In this document: in pieces, positions 25,168 through 34,835 of the stretch
Layout of the letters: each line of letters opens with the position of its first letter
Position numbering within the stretch: position 1 is the stretch's first letter
NCBI RefSeq assembly: GCF_900110965.1
Contig: NZ_FOFO01000027.1
Location: 1-34,887 of the forward strand
DNA length: 34,887 nt
DNA from: Ectothiorhodospira magna
GTDB taxonomy: Bacteria; Pseudomonadota; Gammaproteobacteria; Ectothiorhodospirales; Ectothiorhodospiraceae
Direction: 5' to 3'
Position numbers and translations under genes: made by a program
The notes under the pieces: model-generated
What the model was told of the DNA's origin: nothing
What the model saw: only the letters and a program-made list of their open reading frames with translations
The model's database searches: none

Positions 25168-28100
25168 ATGTCGGATTTTCAGTCGCAGTTGAGAGGGTGG
25201 TTGCAGGGTTCTGCAGGGCATCGCGTCCTGGCCACGGGCTGGCTGTTGATGGGGCTGGGGGTCGGCCTGGCCCAATGGCACTGGCTGCCGCTGGGAGACG
25301 GAGAGTTGAGTATTCCGCTGGTGCTCTTTGATGGGGCTCTGGTGCTGTTGATTGCCCTGGTTATCCTCCTGCTGGGTCTGCGGCCCAGTCTGATCGCCCC
25401 CGACCCCCACCGGGGTATCGTTCCCTGGCTGATCAGCGGACTTGGGCTGTTGCTGATCCATGCCGTTACCGATGCCCTGGAACACGGCCTGATTCACCCG
25501 CCGTGGATGATCATCCTGCTCAATGAGATGGCCGGTTTTGCCGGCATCGTGGTGCTGCTCCTGGCCGGCAAGCGCTGGCTGGACCAGTCCCGGGTCCACC
25601 ACGAACGCTCGGCGGAGGCGCTGCGGCGGGAACTCAACCTGTTCGCCTCGGGGCCGGTGTTCATCATCGAATGGTCCCCCGATGAGCACTGGCCCGTTCG
25701 CATGGCATCCTCCAACGTGGTGGATAGTTTGGGCTATACCCCCCAGGAGATGCAGGCGGCGGATTTTTTCTATGCCGACCTGATCCATCCCGACGACCGG
25801 GACCGTACCGCCGCGGAAGTGGTGTACAACATCAGCCACCGGATCAACACCTACGAGCAGTCCTACCGGCTGCGAACCCATTCCGGGGAATACCGCTGGT
25901 TTTACGATTTCACCCGACTGGTGCGGGATGATCAGGGCGAGCTGACCATGATCATCGGCTACCTGTACGACCAGACGGTGCAAAAGGAGACGGAACAGGC
26001 CCTGGCCGAGGAGCGCTACCGGCTGGAGAACATCATCCGGGGCACCCACGTGGGCACCTGGGAATGGGACATACCCACCGGCGCGACGATTTTCAACGAA
26101 CGCTGGGCAGATATCGTCGGCTATACCCTGGAGGAGTTGTCCCCGGTATCCATAGCCACCTGGCAACACTTTGCCCACCCGGAGGATCTCCAGGCCAGCG
26201 CCGCACTGCTGGAACGGCATTTTGCCGGCGAACTGGAATACTACGAATTCGAATCCCGGATGCGGCACCGCAACGGGGACTGGGTCTGGGTACTGGACCG
26301 GGGCAAGGTGATCAGCTGGACGGATACGGGCAAACCCCGGCTGATGATGGGTACCCACCAGGACATCACCCAGCGCAAGCGGATGGACGCGGCCCTGCGG
26401 GAAAGCCACGAACTGCTCCGGCAGCTCTCCCAGCAGATTCCAGGGGTCATCTACCAATACCGGTATTTTCCCGATGGCCGGCAATGCTTTCCCTTTGCCT
26501 CGGACAACATCTGGCAGATCTATGAAGTCACCCCCGAGGAAGTCCGGGAAGACGCCAGTGAAGCCATTGCCCGTATCCATCCCGATGACCGCAAGCGGGT
26601 CACCCAGAGCATCACCGATTCCTTCCTCACCCTGTGCATCTGGGAATGTGACTACCGGGTCGTCCTGCCGCAACAGGGGCTGCGCTGGTTGCGGGGAACC
26701 GCCCGGCCCCAGCGACTGGAGGATGGTTCCACCCTGTGGCACGGCTATATCGGCGATGTCACCGACCGCAAGGTGGCGGAGCAGCGCCTGGGGGAGGCCA
26801 TCCGCCATGCCCGGGACATGGCGGCCCAGGCGGAGCGGGCCAATGCCGCCAAGGGCCAGTTCCTGGCCAACATGAGCCATGAAATCCGCACCCCGATGAA
26901 TGGGGTGATCGGCATGACCGGCCTGCTGCTGGACAGCAATCTGGATACCGAACAGCGGCGCCATGCGGAGACGATACTCAACAGTGCCGAATCCCTGCTG
27001 ACCCTGATCAACGACATCCTGGACTTTTCCAAGATCGAGGCGGGCAAGCTGGACCTGGAGGCATTGGACTTCGACCTGCGGGACATGCTGGATGAGGCGG
27101 CCTCGGCACTGGCGGTGTCCGCCCATGAAAAGGGGCTGGAGTTCATTTGCACCCTGGACCCGGACACGCCCCTTCACCTGCGGGGCGATCCGGGCCGGCT
27201 GCGCCAGATTCTCAACAATCTGGTGGGCAATGCCATCAAATTCACCCATCGGGGTGAAGTCAGTATCCAGGTGGGGCCGGCCAGCCAGGAGGCCGACTCG
27301 GTACTGCTGCGCTTTACCGTCACCGATACCGGCATCGGCATCCCGCAGGATAAATCCGCCCTCCTGTTTCAGAAGTTTTCCCAGGTGGACGGGTCCACCA
27401 CCCGCAACTATGGTGGCACCGGACTGGGACTGGCCATTTCCCGGCAGCTGGCGGAACTGATGCAGGGCGAGATCGGCATGGACAGCCAGGAAGGCGCGGG
27501 GTCCACCTTCTGGTTCACCGTGCGTTGCTCATTACGGGAGGGCGAACCAGAGGCCCCACCCCCAGTGGCCCTGCGCCGGGTGCGGGTGCTGGTGGTGGAT
27601 GATCATCCCACCCAGCAGGCATGGCTACGTACCACCCTGCGGCGCTGGGGGATGGCGGTGGACACTGCCGACAATGGCACCGACGCCCTGGGAAAGATCT
27701 ATGACGCCCTGGAACAGGCCCGCCTCCCCCAGGTGCTGCTGATTGACCAGGAGATGCCGTCGATGGACGGGGAAACCCTGGGTCAGGCCCTGGGGACCGA
27801 CGCCCGGCTGACCGGGATGTATCGGGTGATCATGCCCTCCCTGAGCCGGGCCGGCGACGCCGCCCGCCAGCAGGCCGCCGGCTTCCATGCCTGCCTGCCC
27901 AAGCCCGTCCGCCAGCGGGAACTGCTGGCAGTGCTGCAGCGGTTGCTGGCAAGCCGGCCCGAGGATCTGGCCTCCGCGCCCATCATCATCCCCCGCAGTT
28001 CCCGGACATCCACAGACCCTTCGGCGGCGACAGTGAACCGGGGTCGGGGACGCATTTTGCTGGTGGAGGACAACAGCATCAATCAGCAGGTGGCCCTGGG

Positions 28101-28803
28101 GGTGCTCAGGAAACAGGGCTTCAAGGCCGATGCCGTGGGCAACGGCCAGGAGGCGGTCAGGGCCGTGACCCAGATTCCCTACGACCTGATCCTGATGGAT
28201 GTGCAGATGCCGGTGATGGACGGCCTGCAGGCCACCCGGGCCATCCGCGCCCTGGATCAGGCCGCGGTGCCCGCGGACATCCCCATCATTGCCATGACCG
28301 CCCATGCCATGCAGGGTGACAAGGAGCGCTGCCTGCAGGCGGGGATGAATGACTACATCACCAAGCCCTTGTCCCCGTCACGTCTGGCCACGGTGCTGGC
28401 ACGGTACCTGCCCGAAAGCCGGCCCGTCCACCCGGACCCGCCCCCGCCCGTCGGGGGCAATCGCCACATCCTCAACCGGGACACCCTGCTGGAACGGCTG
28501 CTGGGGGATACCGACCTGCTGCGCCGGCTGCTGGATACCTTTATCGCGGATATACCCCAGACTCTCGACGAACTGGATGCAGCCTGTGCCGACGGTCATG
28601 TCGACCGTCTCCGGCGCGCCGCCCACACCCTCGGCGGCGCCGCCGGCAACATGAGCGCCGAGCGTCTGCAGGCGGTGGCCAAGGCCATCGAACAGGCTGC
28701 CGGCGGCGATGACGGATGGCATCGGATCCGCCAGGAGCTCCTGCCCCGGCTACGGGATGAATATCACATCCTGTGCCGACATCTGGCCGCCGAAGGCGCC
28801 TGA
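25168..28803 (+). CDS. Hybrid sensor histidine kinase with PAS, two receivers and HPt
   Basis: The 1211-residue membrane kinase starts at 25168 (AGG seven bases before); a start 24 codons upstream is open but unsupported. About four transmembrane segments lie in residues 18-140 ([27 protein letters not shown]). Three PAS/PAC units follow (about 165-540: [50 protein letters not shown]). HisKA has His571 in [16 protein letters not shown], then HATPase_c with DTGIGIP and GTGLGLAIS. Receiver 1 has Asp860 ([12 protein letters not shown]) and receiver 2 has Asp1011 ([13 protein letters not shown]). The HPt domain has His1153 ([13 protein letters not shown]). Architecture is BarA/ArcB-like. The signal and output regulator are unknown. 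Confidence 0.95.
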   Translation: MSDFQSQLRGWLQGSAGHRVLATGWLLMGLGVGLAQWHWLPLGDGELSIPLVLFDGALVLLIALVILLLGLRPSLIAPDPHRGIVPWLISGLGLLLIHAVTDALEHGLIHPPWMIILLNEMAGFAGIVVLLLAGKRWLDQSRVHHERSAEALRRELNLFASGPVFIIEWSPDEHWPVRMASSNVVDSLGYTPQEMQAADFFYADLIHPDDRDRTAAEVVYNISHRINTYEQSYRLRTHSGEYRWFYDFTRLVRDDQGELTMIIGYLYDQTVQKETEQALAEERYRLENIIRGTHVGTWEWDIPTGATIFNERWADIVGYTLEELSPVSIATWQHFAHPEDLQASAALLERHFAGELEYYEFESRMRHRNGDWVWVLDRGKVISWTDTGKPRLMMGTHQDITQRKRMDAALRESHELLRQLSQQIPGVIYQYRYFPDGRQCFPFASDNIWQIYEVTPEEVREDASEAIARIHPDDRKRVTQSITDSFLTLCIWECDYRVVLPQQGLRWLRGTARPQRLEDGSTLWHGYIGDVTDRKVAEQRLGEAIRHARDMAAQAERANAAKGQFLANMSHEIRTPMNGVIGMTGLLLDSNLDTEQRRHAETILNSAESLLTLINDILDFSKIEAGKLDLEALDFDLRDMLDEAASALAVSAHEKGLEFICTLDPDTPLHLRGDPGRLRQILNNLVGNAIKFTHRGEVSIQVGPASQEADSVLLRFTVTDTGIGIPQDKSALLFQKFSQVDGSTTRNYGGTGLGLAISRQLAELMQGEIGMDSQEGAGSTFWFTVRCSLREGEPEAPPPVALRRVRVLVVDDHPTQQAWLRTTLRRWGMAVDTADNGTDALGKIYDALEQARLPQVLLIDQEMPSMDGETLGQALGTDARLTGMYRVIMPSLSRAGDAARQQAAGFHACLPKPVRQRELLAVLQRLLASRPEDLASAPIIIPRSSRTSTDPSAATVNRGRGRILLVEDNSINQQVALGVLRKQGFKADAVGNGQEAVRAVTQIPYDLILMDVQMPVMDGLQATRAIRALDQAAVPADIPIIAMTAHAMQGDKERCLQAGMNDYITKPLSPSRLATVLARYLPESRPVHPDPPPPVGGNRHILNRDTLLERLLGDTDLLRRLLDTFIADIPQTLDELDAACADGHVDRLRRAAHTLGGAAGNMSAERLQAVAKAIEQAAGGDDGWHRIRQELLPRLRDEYHILCRHLAAEGA

Positions 28804-28814
28804 TCCCGGATCAG
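28800..28814. terminator. Short palindrome carrying both convergent stop codons
   Basis: CTGATCC/GGATCAG around one central base lies in the 7-bp gap between the kinase and the GGDEF gene. The TGA stops of both genes sit symmetrically in the two arms. The loop is too small for a good hairpin and there is no T-run, so a termination role is uncertain. Confidence 0.3.
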
Positions 28815-30763
28815 CGGATCGCTGCGGGCAACGTCGGCTCATAGAGACAGATCCGGTCGGCGCCGCTCTGCTTGGCATGGTACATGGCGATGTCCGCATG
28901 CTGGGCCAGGGTCTGGCTGTCCTGACCGTGTTCGGGATAAAAGGCGATGCCGATGCTGGTGGAGATGCCCAGTTCCAGCCCGTTGATACAAAATGGCGCC
29001 TGAAGGGTCTGGCGGATGTTTTCCGCCACCAGCAGGGCATGTTCCATCTGTCGGATCGCCGGCAGCATGATGATGAACTCGTCACCACCGATGCGGGCCA
29101 CCATGTCGGTTTCCCGCACGGCATCGAGCAAGCGACGCGCTGCCTGCTGCAGCACCAGATCACCGACGGCATGGCCATGGGTGTCGTTGATGGGCTTGAA
29201 CTTGTCCAGATCAAGGAACAGCAGCGCCAGCATGTCGTCTATTTTCCGGTTTCCGGTAATGATTTGATCCAGGCGATTGAACAGCAAGGTCCGGTTGGGC
29301 AGAGCGGTGAGGGGATCGTGGTGGGCCATGTGTATCATCCTGGCCTCCTGGCGCTTGCGTTCGGTGATATCGTGGGCGATGCCCAGCATGCCGATGATGG
29401 TCCCGTCCTTGTCAAACAGGGGCGAGGCATTGGTGACATGCCAGCGCCAGCCGGCGGTCTTGTGCCGCACCCGATATTCCAGTCCGCTCTGTTTGCTTTT
29501 GGTGGTCAACAGCCGCTCCAGAAACACCTGACAGGCCGGCAGGTCGTCAGGATGCACAATGGCGGCGAAATAGCCCCCCAGAAAATCCTCCGGGTCCTGG
29601 GCCAGAATCTCCCGGATGTTGGGGGAAAGGTACTGGAAGGTGCCATCCAGGTTCAGGGTATAGATGATGTCGTTGGCATCCTCCACGAAGGTACGGAATT
29701 TTTCCTCGTTGATGCGCAGTTGCGTCTCGGCGGCCTTGCGCCGGGTGATGTCGTTCCAGGCGACGTGCAGCAGCGGCTGTTCCTCGTAATGAATGGCGGT
29801 CAGCATGAGCAGGGCATCGAAAGGTTCTCCGTTGCTCCGCAGACCCTGCCACTCCCATTCATGTCCGCCCCGATCCAGGGTCCGCCGGCACATGTCCCGT
29901 GCATGATCAACGGATGCACGGCCATCGGGCTGCATCGGCGGTGCAAAATCGCTCAACGACCCGCCGATGAACGACTCGGCGGAGGGGTGATGGAACAAAT
30001 CCAGGGCCGCCGGATTGGCCGCCGTGAAACGCCCCTGCCGATCCATCAGGGTCTGGGGTTGGCGGGATTCCTCGAACAGGATGCGAAAGCGTTTTTCGCT
30101 GGCGGCCAGAATCTGGGTGGCCCGTTCCTGGGCCATCACGATCATCCCCAGGGCCATCAGGATCAGCACCAGCAACCCGGCCTGGAAGGTAAACACCTGC
30201 AGGGCATTGGTCTGCAGGATATCTGTCGCGCCCCGCAGGCTGCCAACCCCCGCCATCAGGGCCCGCAGGATCAACAGGAGCAGCAGTACCGCCAGACTGA
30301 TGGTGATGATGATCTGGCCCCGGCCGGGAGTATCATCCCGATGACGCACCACGATCAGCAGCAGAATCAGGGTCTGGCCGGCCAGGATGATGGCCGTAAA
30401 CAGAACCCGGCCCTGGAAATTGTCCAGCAGCGGCAACAGGCCAACCAGTACGATGGGCAGGGGCACCCACGGCAGCCAGCGGGCCCAGGGTTGTCGGCGC
30501 CGATAGAACCGGTGAAACCCCTCGCCGATCAGGGCCAGCCAGACCGCCACAAGGCCGTTGGAGACCAGCAGCAGAAGAGGATGGAGGGGGTGAACCATAT
30601 CGGCCTGCCAGATAAACCCCAGGTAGGCGCAGGCATTGGCCGCTGTCGCCAGGGCCCACGGTCCCATGGCTTCGTGACCGGGGCGGTCTGCCATGGATAA
30701 CATGGCCACCGCCAACAGAATGTTGGTCAGTGCGATGATCAGAAACAGTGTCGGGATGTCCAT
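28811..30763 (-). CDS. Membrane PAS-PAS-GGDEF diguanylate cyclase
   Basis: The 650-residue protein starts at 30763 (MDIPTLFLIIALTNILLAVA) after a G-rich ribosome-binding region; the frame is open 50 codons further up without support. About seven hydrophobic segments fill residues 1-225, a 7TM-like sensor module. Two PAS domains follow (about 240-360 FRILFEESRQPQTLMDRQG, and 370-480 FRTFVEDANDIIYTLNLDG). The GGDEF domain begins DPLTALPNRTLLFNRLDQ and has the intact ARIGGDEFIIML active site. An RETD inhibitory I-site lies five residues before it. No EAL domain is present, so c-di-GMP synthesis is predicted. It converges on the hybrid kinase and diverges from cobQ copy 2. Confidence 0.94.
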   Translation of the reverse strand: MDIPTLFLIIALTNILLAVAMLSMADRPGHEAMGPWALATAANACAYLGFIWQADMVHPLHPLLLLVSNGLVAVWLALIGEGFHRFYRRRQPWARWLPWVPLPIVLVGLLPLLDNFQGRVLFTAIILAGQTLILLLIVVRHRDDTPGRGQIIITISLAVLLLLLILRALMAGVGSLRGATDILQTNALQVFTFQAGLLVLILMALGMIVMAQERATQILAASEKRFRILFEESRQPQTLMDRQGRFTAANPAALDLFHHPSAESFIGGSLSDFAPPMQPDGRASVDHARDMCRRTLDRGGHEWEWQGLRSNGEPFDALLMLTAIHYEEQPLLHVAWNDITRRKAAETQLRINEEKFRTFVEDANDIIYTLNLDGTFQYLSPNIREILAQDPEDFLGGYFAAIVHPDDLPACQVFLERLLTTKSKQSGLEYRVRHKTAGWRWHVTNASPLFDKDGTIIGMLGIAHDITERKRQEARMIHMAHHDPLTALPNRTLLFNRLDQIITGNRKIDDMLALLFLDLDKFKPINDTHGHAVGDLVLQQAARRLLDAVRETDMVARIGGDEFIIMLPAIRQMEHALLVAENIRQTLQAPFCINGLELGISTSIGIAFYPEHGQDSQTLAQHADIAMYHAKQSGADRICLYEPTLPAAIR

Positions 30764-30923
30764 GCCGGCCCCCCAAGCCGTGGCATGCGCAGGTCTTGCC
30801 GCTGATAGTGCGGCAACCGGCCTCCAAAGGCAAAGGCCCGCTTCAATCTCCGATCCCGATTTGGGTACCATGGCGGACCATCGACGCCGGACAGGCCGGC
30901 CCCCCTCAACCACAGGCTACCGG
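30764..30923. promoter_or_regulatory. Divergent intergenic region between the GGDEF gene and cobQ copy 2
   Basis: This 160-bp gap must carry promoters for both directions. A perfect 7-bp stem TTGCCGC (30796-30802) / GCGGCAA (30810-30816) with a 7-base loop is present. No convincing hexamer pair and no cobalamin riboswitch box could be seen. Confidence 0.3.
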
Positions 30924-32480
30924 ATGCATTCCATTTCCTTCACCCCCCACGGCAAGGGGCCGCCCCAGGCCCGCATCCTCATGATCCAGGGCACCAGTGC
31001 CGATGTGGGCAAGAGCCTGCTGGTGGCCGGGCTGTGTCGGGCCTATGTCCGCCGGGGTTTGACGGTGCGGCCCTTCAAGGCCCAGAACATGAGCAACAAC
31101 GCCGCCGTCACCATCGACGCGGACGCGCCGCCGGATGCCGACGGCAGCCCGGCCAGGGGAGAGATCGGCCGTGCCCAGGCCCTGCAGGCCCTGGCCTGCG
31201 GCGCCCCCTGCTCGGTCCACATGAATCCGGTCCTGCTCAAACCCCAGAGCGACCTGACCAGCCAGGTGGTGCTGCGGGGCCGGGTGCTGGGCAACTGGGC
31301 CGCCGCGGATTACCAGACACTCAAGCCCGGCCTCATGCCCGCCGTCCTGGACAGCCTGCAACGGCTGGCCGCCGAGGCGGATCTGGTGCTGGTGGAAGGG
31401 GCCGGCAGCGGCGCCGAGCGCTATCTGCGGGCCAGGGACATCACCAACATGGGCCTGGCGGAGGCGGCGGACATCCCCGTGGCCCTGCTGGGGGAGGATG
31501 CCCGCGGCGGCATGACCGCCTCGGTACTGGGGGCGCACCAGCTCTGGACCGCCTCGGAGCGGGACCGGGTGCGCGGCTATATCGTCAACCGCTTCCGGGG
31601 CGACCCGAAGATTTTCCACCCGGCCCGGGAGGACATGACCGGGGCCACCGGCTGGCCCTGCCTAGGTCTGGTCCGCTGGTTCGATGGGGCTGCCCGGCTG
31701 GCCCAGGAGGATTCCCTGGCCCTGGACCAGCGCCGTGCCTCCACCGGATCGGGTCTGATGATTGCCGTACCCCGGCTGTCCCGTATCGCCAACTTCGACG
31801 ATCTGGACCCGCTGGCGGCGGAACCGGGGGTGAACCTGTGCTGGGTCAATCCCGGCGAACCCATCCCACGGGCGGCGGACGTGGTGCTGCTGCCCGGGTC
31901 CAAGGCCACCCGCACCGACCTGGAGATGCTGCGACGGGAGGGCTGGGACATCGACATCCTGGCCCACGTGCGCCAGGGGGGCGGCGTGGTGGGACTGTGT
32001 GCCGGCTATCAGATGCTGGGCCGGGTGGTCCGTGACCCCCAGGGCCTGGAAGGGCCGCCCGGCGAGACACCGGGCCTGGGATTGCTGGACCTGGAGACCA
32101 CCATCACCGGGGACAAATGCCTGCGGGATCTGGATCAACGGGATCAACGCAGCGGCCAGCGGGTGCGGGGCTACGAGATGCACATGGGGCGCACCACGGG
32201 GCCGGGACTGGATCGCCCCTGGCTGATGCTGGATGGGGGGCCGACCGGGGCGGAGTCCGCCGATGGCCGGGTCATGGGGGCCTATGTGCATGGCCTCTTT
32301 ACCGGGGATGGCTTCCGGGGCCACTGGCTCCGGCGCATGGGAGGCGAGGCCGGTGAACTGCACTTCGCCCGGCAAACCCAGGCCACCCTGGACGCCCTGG
32401 CGGCACAACTGGAGGTGGATCTGGACCTGGACCGGCTCTGGGAGATCAGTCAGCCCATGGGCACCCGGCACCGGCCATGA
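30924..32480 (+). CDS. Second cobyric acid synthase-like protein (CobQ paralog)
   Basis: The 518-residue protein is clearly paralogous to CobQ copy 1: long shared runs include LLVAGLCRAY, GLTVRPFKAQNMSNNAAVT and RREGWDIDIL. The P-loop GTSADVGKS, nucleophile Cys359 (GLCAGYQML) and His456 (YVHGLFTGDGF) are present. The family motif GDIDRGG is replaced by Glu191-Asp-Ala-Arg-Gly-Gly, losing both aspartates at their usual positions, which may change or abolish synthetase activity. The ATG at 30924 has AGG upstream. It overlaps the flavoprotein gene by 4 bp (ATGA), so the two are translationally coupled. It could be a specialised amidase for another corrinoid, a regulatory subunit or a decaying duplicate. 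Confidence 0.88.
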   Translation: MHSISFTPHGKGPPQARILMIQGTSADVGKSLLVAGLCRAYVRRGLTVRPFKAQNMSNNAAVTIDADAPPDADGSPARGEIGRAQALQALACGAPCSVHMNPVLLKPQSDLTSQVVLRGRVLGNWAAADYQTLKPGLMPAVLDSLQRLAAEADLVLVEGAGSGAERYLRARDITNMGLAEAADIPVALLGEDARGGMTASVLGAHQLWTASERDRVRGYIVNRFRGDPKIFHPAREDMTGATGWPCLGLVRWFDGAARLAQEDSLALDQRRASTGSGLMIAVPRLSRIANFDDLDPLAAEPGVNLCWVNPGEPIPRAADVVLLPGSKATRTDLEMLRREGWDIDILAHVRQGGGVVGLCAGYQMLGRVVRDPQGLEGPPGETPGLGLLDLETTITGDKCLRDLDQRDQRSGQRVRGYEMHMGRTTGPGLDRPWLMLDGGPTGAESADGRVMGAYVHGLFTGDGFRGHWLRRMGGEAGELHFARQTQATLDALAAQLEVDLDLDRLWEISQPMGTRHRP

Positions 32481-33871
32481 ACGATGTGCTGGTCATCGGC
32501 GGTGGCATGGCCGCCTTCTGTGCCGCCCTGGCCGCCCGTCGGGCCGGGGCCTCGGTACAACTGGTGGACAGCGCCCCCCGTCACCTGCTGGGGGGCAATG
32601 CCCGTCACTCCCGTAACCTGCGCCTGGTCCACGATGCCCCCTCGCCCCTGTTTCCAGGCCGTTATACGGTGGAGGACTGTCTCATGGACCTGCGGCAGGT
32701 CAGCGGCGGACACATGGATGAAGACCTGGCCCGCCTGATGGCGGAGCGTTCCCGGGAATTGCCCCAGTGGCTGCAGGCCCAGGGGGTGCGATTCGAACCC
32801 ATCACGGGCGGCACCCTGCCCTGGTCCCGCAAGACCGCCTTCTTTCTCGGGGGCGGCCGGGCCATGATCAATGCCCTGGCCCGCACCGCCGAGGATCTGG
32901 GGGTCAAGATCCTTCATGACACCAAGGTGCTGGACGTCCGGCTGCGGACGGCGCCTTGTCACCACCTGCCGGCGTGCCGGGACGGTGAATCATTGACCCT
33001 GTCGGCCCGCACCGTGGTGATCTGCAGCGGCGGCTATCAGGCCAATCCCGAGGCCCTGTCCCGGACCTGGGGTGAGGCCGCCGCCACCTTTCCGGTGCGC
33101 GGCAGCCCTCATGTGCGGGGGGAAATCCTGCTGTCCCTGCTGGCCCAGGGCGCGGCGCCGGCGGGGGTGCCGGGGGCCTGTCATCTGGTGGCGGTGAATG
33201 CCCAGGCCCCGGCCGCCGACGGCGGCATCGTCACCCGGGTGGACGGCATGCCCTGGGGTCTGGTGGTGGATCGGGACGGACGCCGCTTTCAGGACGAAGG
33301 GGCGGAGATCACCCCCCGCCGTTATGCCTTCTGGGGGCGCCGGGTGGCCCGCCTGCCCGGCGCCAGGGCCCACCTGATCCTGGACGCGACGGGACTGGGC
33401 CGGGCGCCCCCCTCCCTCTATCCCCCCCGGCAGGCGGACACCCTGGAGGCATTGGCCCGGATGCTGGGTCTGAACCCGGCCATCCTGCGGGAGACGGTGG
33501 ATCACTACCACGCCGCCCTGCGGCCCGATGGCCCGAAGGGCGGCCACACCGAGGGGCTAAAGCCGCCCAAGACCCGCCATGCCCTGCCCCTGATCACGCC
33601 CCCCTTTTATGCCTGGACCCTGGCGCCGGGCATCACCTTCACCTGTCACGGCATCCGGGTGGATGCCCAGGCACGGATCATGATGGCCGATGGTCAACCC
33701 TGCGACGGTCTCCATGGGGCGGGCATGATCATGGCGCCCACGGTCCTGGGCACCGGCTACGTGGCCGGTGCCGCCTTGACCGTGGGCGCCGTGTTTGGCC
33801 GTATCGCCGGGGAGGAAGCCGCCCACCGGGCCCTGACCCCGCACCCCGAGGCAGAACAATGCCCGAAGTGA
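32477..33871 (+). CDS. FAD-dependent TcuA/CobZ-like flavoprotein
   Basis: The 464-residue FAD-binding protein belongs to the succinate dehydrogenase/fumarate reductase flavoprotein-like group. The dinucleotide-binding start is VLVIGGGMAAFCAALAARRA, followed by LGGNARHSRNLRLVH; FLGGGRAMINAL and a C-terminal GAGMIMAPTVLGTGYVAGAA complete the FAD site. The closest families I recognise are tricarballylate dehydrogenase TcuA and the N-terminal half of CobZ, the flavo-Fe-S precorrin-3B synthase of Rhodobacter capsulatus. Coupling to a cobQ paralog favours a corrinoid role. The CobZ C-terminal/TcuB-like iron-sulfur partner is absent; an IS200/IS605 relic follows immediately. The stop codon coincides with that element's end, so the terminal residues may be altered. 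Confidence 0.85.
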   Translation: MNDVLVIGGGMAAFCAALAARRAGASVQLVDSAPRHLLGGNARHSRNLRLVHDAPSPLFPGRYTVEDCLMDLRQVSGGHMDEDLARLMAERSRELPQWLQAQGVRFEPITGGTLPWSRKTAFFLGGGRAMINALARTAEDLGVKILHDTKVLDVRLRTAPCHHLPACRDGESLTLSARTVVICSGGYQANPEALSRTWGEAAATFPVRGSPHVRGEILLSLLAQGAAPAGVPGACHLVAVNAQAPAADGGIVTRVDGMPWGLVVDRDGRRFQDEGAEITPRRYAFWGRRVARLPGARAHLILDATGLGRAPPSLYPPRQADTLEALARMLGLNPAILRETVDHYHAALRPDGPKGGHTEGLKPPKTRHALPLITPPFYAWTLAPGITFTCHGIRVDAQARIMMADGQPCDGLHGAGMIMAPTVLGTGYVAGAALTVGAVFGRIAGEEAAHRALTPHPEAEQCPK

Positions 33872-33921
33872 CTGCTCCCCGCCCTAAGCGCTGACGCGCC
33901 ACGGGCGAGGCTTCCCACTTC
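33868..33921 (-). mobile_element. tnpB-side end of the IS200/IS605 relic, with hairpin
   Basis: Just past the tnpB stop, an imperfect stem CCCCGCCC (33877-33884) / GGGCGAGG (33903-33910), enclosing a small GCGC/GCGC hairpin, forms the typical subterminal structure of an IS200/IS605 right end. The outermost GTGAC (33868-33872) contains the TGA stop of the flavoprotein gene. In active elements this region encodes the 3' part of the TnpB guide RNA. Confidence 0.6.
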
Positions 33922-34615
33922 TCAGGCAGCAGCCGGCGATGTGCCGGACTTACGCAAGCCTCCATGGGCAGAGACGGACAGCCCTTCCGCCTTCAACTTT
34001 ACTATGCCTTGATGCTTGATGTTCAGCGCCGCGTTGATATCCCGGTCATGCTGTGTGTGGCAGGTCGGGCATTCCCACGACCGGACGTTCAACGGCATGG
34101 CGTCCCTCTTGTGCGTTTCAAACAGCAAGGAGGCGTAGTGCTTGCCGGTGACGGTGCGGGTCAGGGTGATGCTTTTCAGTGTGCCCTCGACCCTCCGGTG
34201 CACCCTGGCCCTGATCGGTCCAAGCTTGGGCACCTTGATCCAGTCGTCGCCGGCCTTGACGCCGACGCAGTGATAGCTGGACTATTTGCCCCGCTTGCTC
34301 TTGAAGCTCGGATAGCCGGCCTTCTGCTGGGGATCGAAGAAGCATTGGAAGGCATGATCCAGGTTCAGGCACGCCTGCTGGAGGGCCATGGAATCCGCGT
34401 CTTTGAGCCAGCTATACTTGCGCGATTTCTTGGCGACCGGCAACAGCTTCTTGATGTCGTGTTTGGTGCTCAACGACTGGCCGTGGTGTTGGTAGCGATG
34501 GGATATGATGCGAAGGCCGGTGTTATAGACAAAGCGCACCGCGCCGAACTGGTAGTTCAGAAATGCCGCCTGTTCGGTCGTGGGGTAGATGCGTAATCTT
34601 TGTGGCCTTCAGCAT
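33922..34615 (-). pseudogene. Broken tnpB (IS200/IS605 RNA-guided nuclease, OrfB)
   Basis: The relic reads as a TnpB with three lesions. The ATG at 34615 begins MLKATKI, then one extra base near 34594 shifts the frame; the next frame reads RIYPTTEQAAFLNYQFGAVR. An amber TAG at 34282-34284 follows KSKRGK, where a CAG is expected. After about HYASLLFETHKRD the sequence jumps directly to AMPLNVRSWECPTCHTQHDR, so most of the RuvC core with its first catalytic Asp and Glu is deleted. The C-terminal zinc ribbon half CPTCHTQHDRDINAALNI remains. It cannot encode an active nuclease. It is divergent from the tnpA remnant. Confidence 0.9.
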
Positions 34616-34671
34616 GTCAGTGCTCGCTGCTACAATAGCCATAGATTAATAGCGATAACAGGGGATTTCAA

Positions 34672-34835
34672 GTGAGTGCGGATGCAGTCTACCGACGAGG
34701 GCGGCACAGCGTCACTCGTATTCCGCGCCTCAGCAAGAGCGCCGCGCTGTGGTCGAGATCGTATTTCGCTTGTAGCGCGGGGTGACTATCGAAACGTTGA
34801 AAGCCTATGTTCAGGGGCAGAAGACACAAAAATAG
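34672..34835 (+). pseudogene. Broken tnpA (IS200/IS605 Y1 transposase) remnant
   Basis: A GTG at 34672 with GGGG upstream opens a frame whose start, YRRGRHSVTRI, matches the family N-terminus. It then jumps to the family C-terminal part (LWSRSYFACSAG). A one-base loss after CSAG gives an early TGA at 34783; the neighbouring frame continues VTIETLKAYVQGQKTQK to a TAG at 34835, as in intact proteins. About 80 residues containing the HUH motif and catalytic Tyr are missing, so no transposase activity remains. Confidence 0.8.

Noticed and set aside
28709-30700. 663-codon plus-strand frame opposite the GGDEF gene
   Set aside because: Gln/His/Gly-rich shadow without domains; the minus-strand protein has clear PAS and GGDEF motifs.
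34672-34785. 37-codon ORF as a novel small gene
   Set aside because: Its two halves match the N- and C-terminal ends of Y1 transposases with the middle missing and a frameshift, so it is a tnpA remnant.
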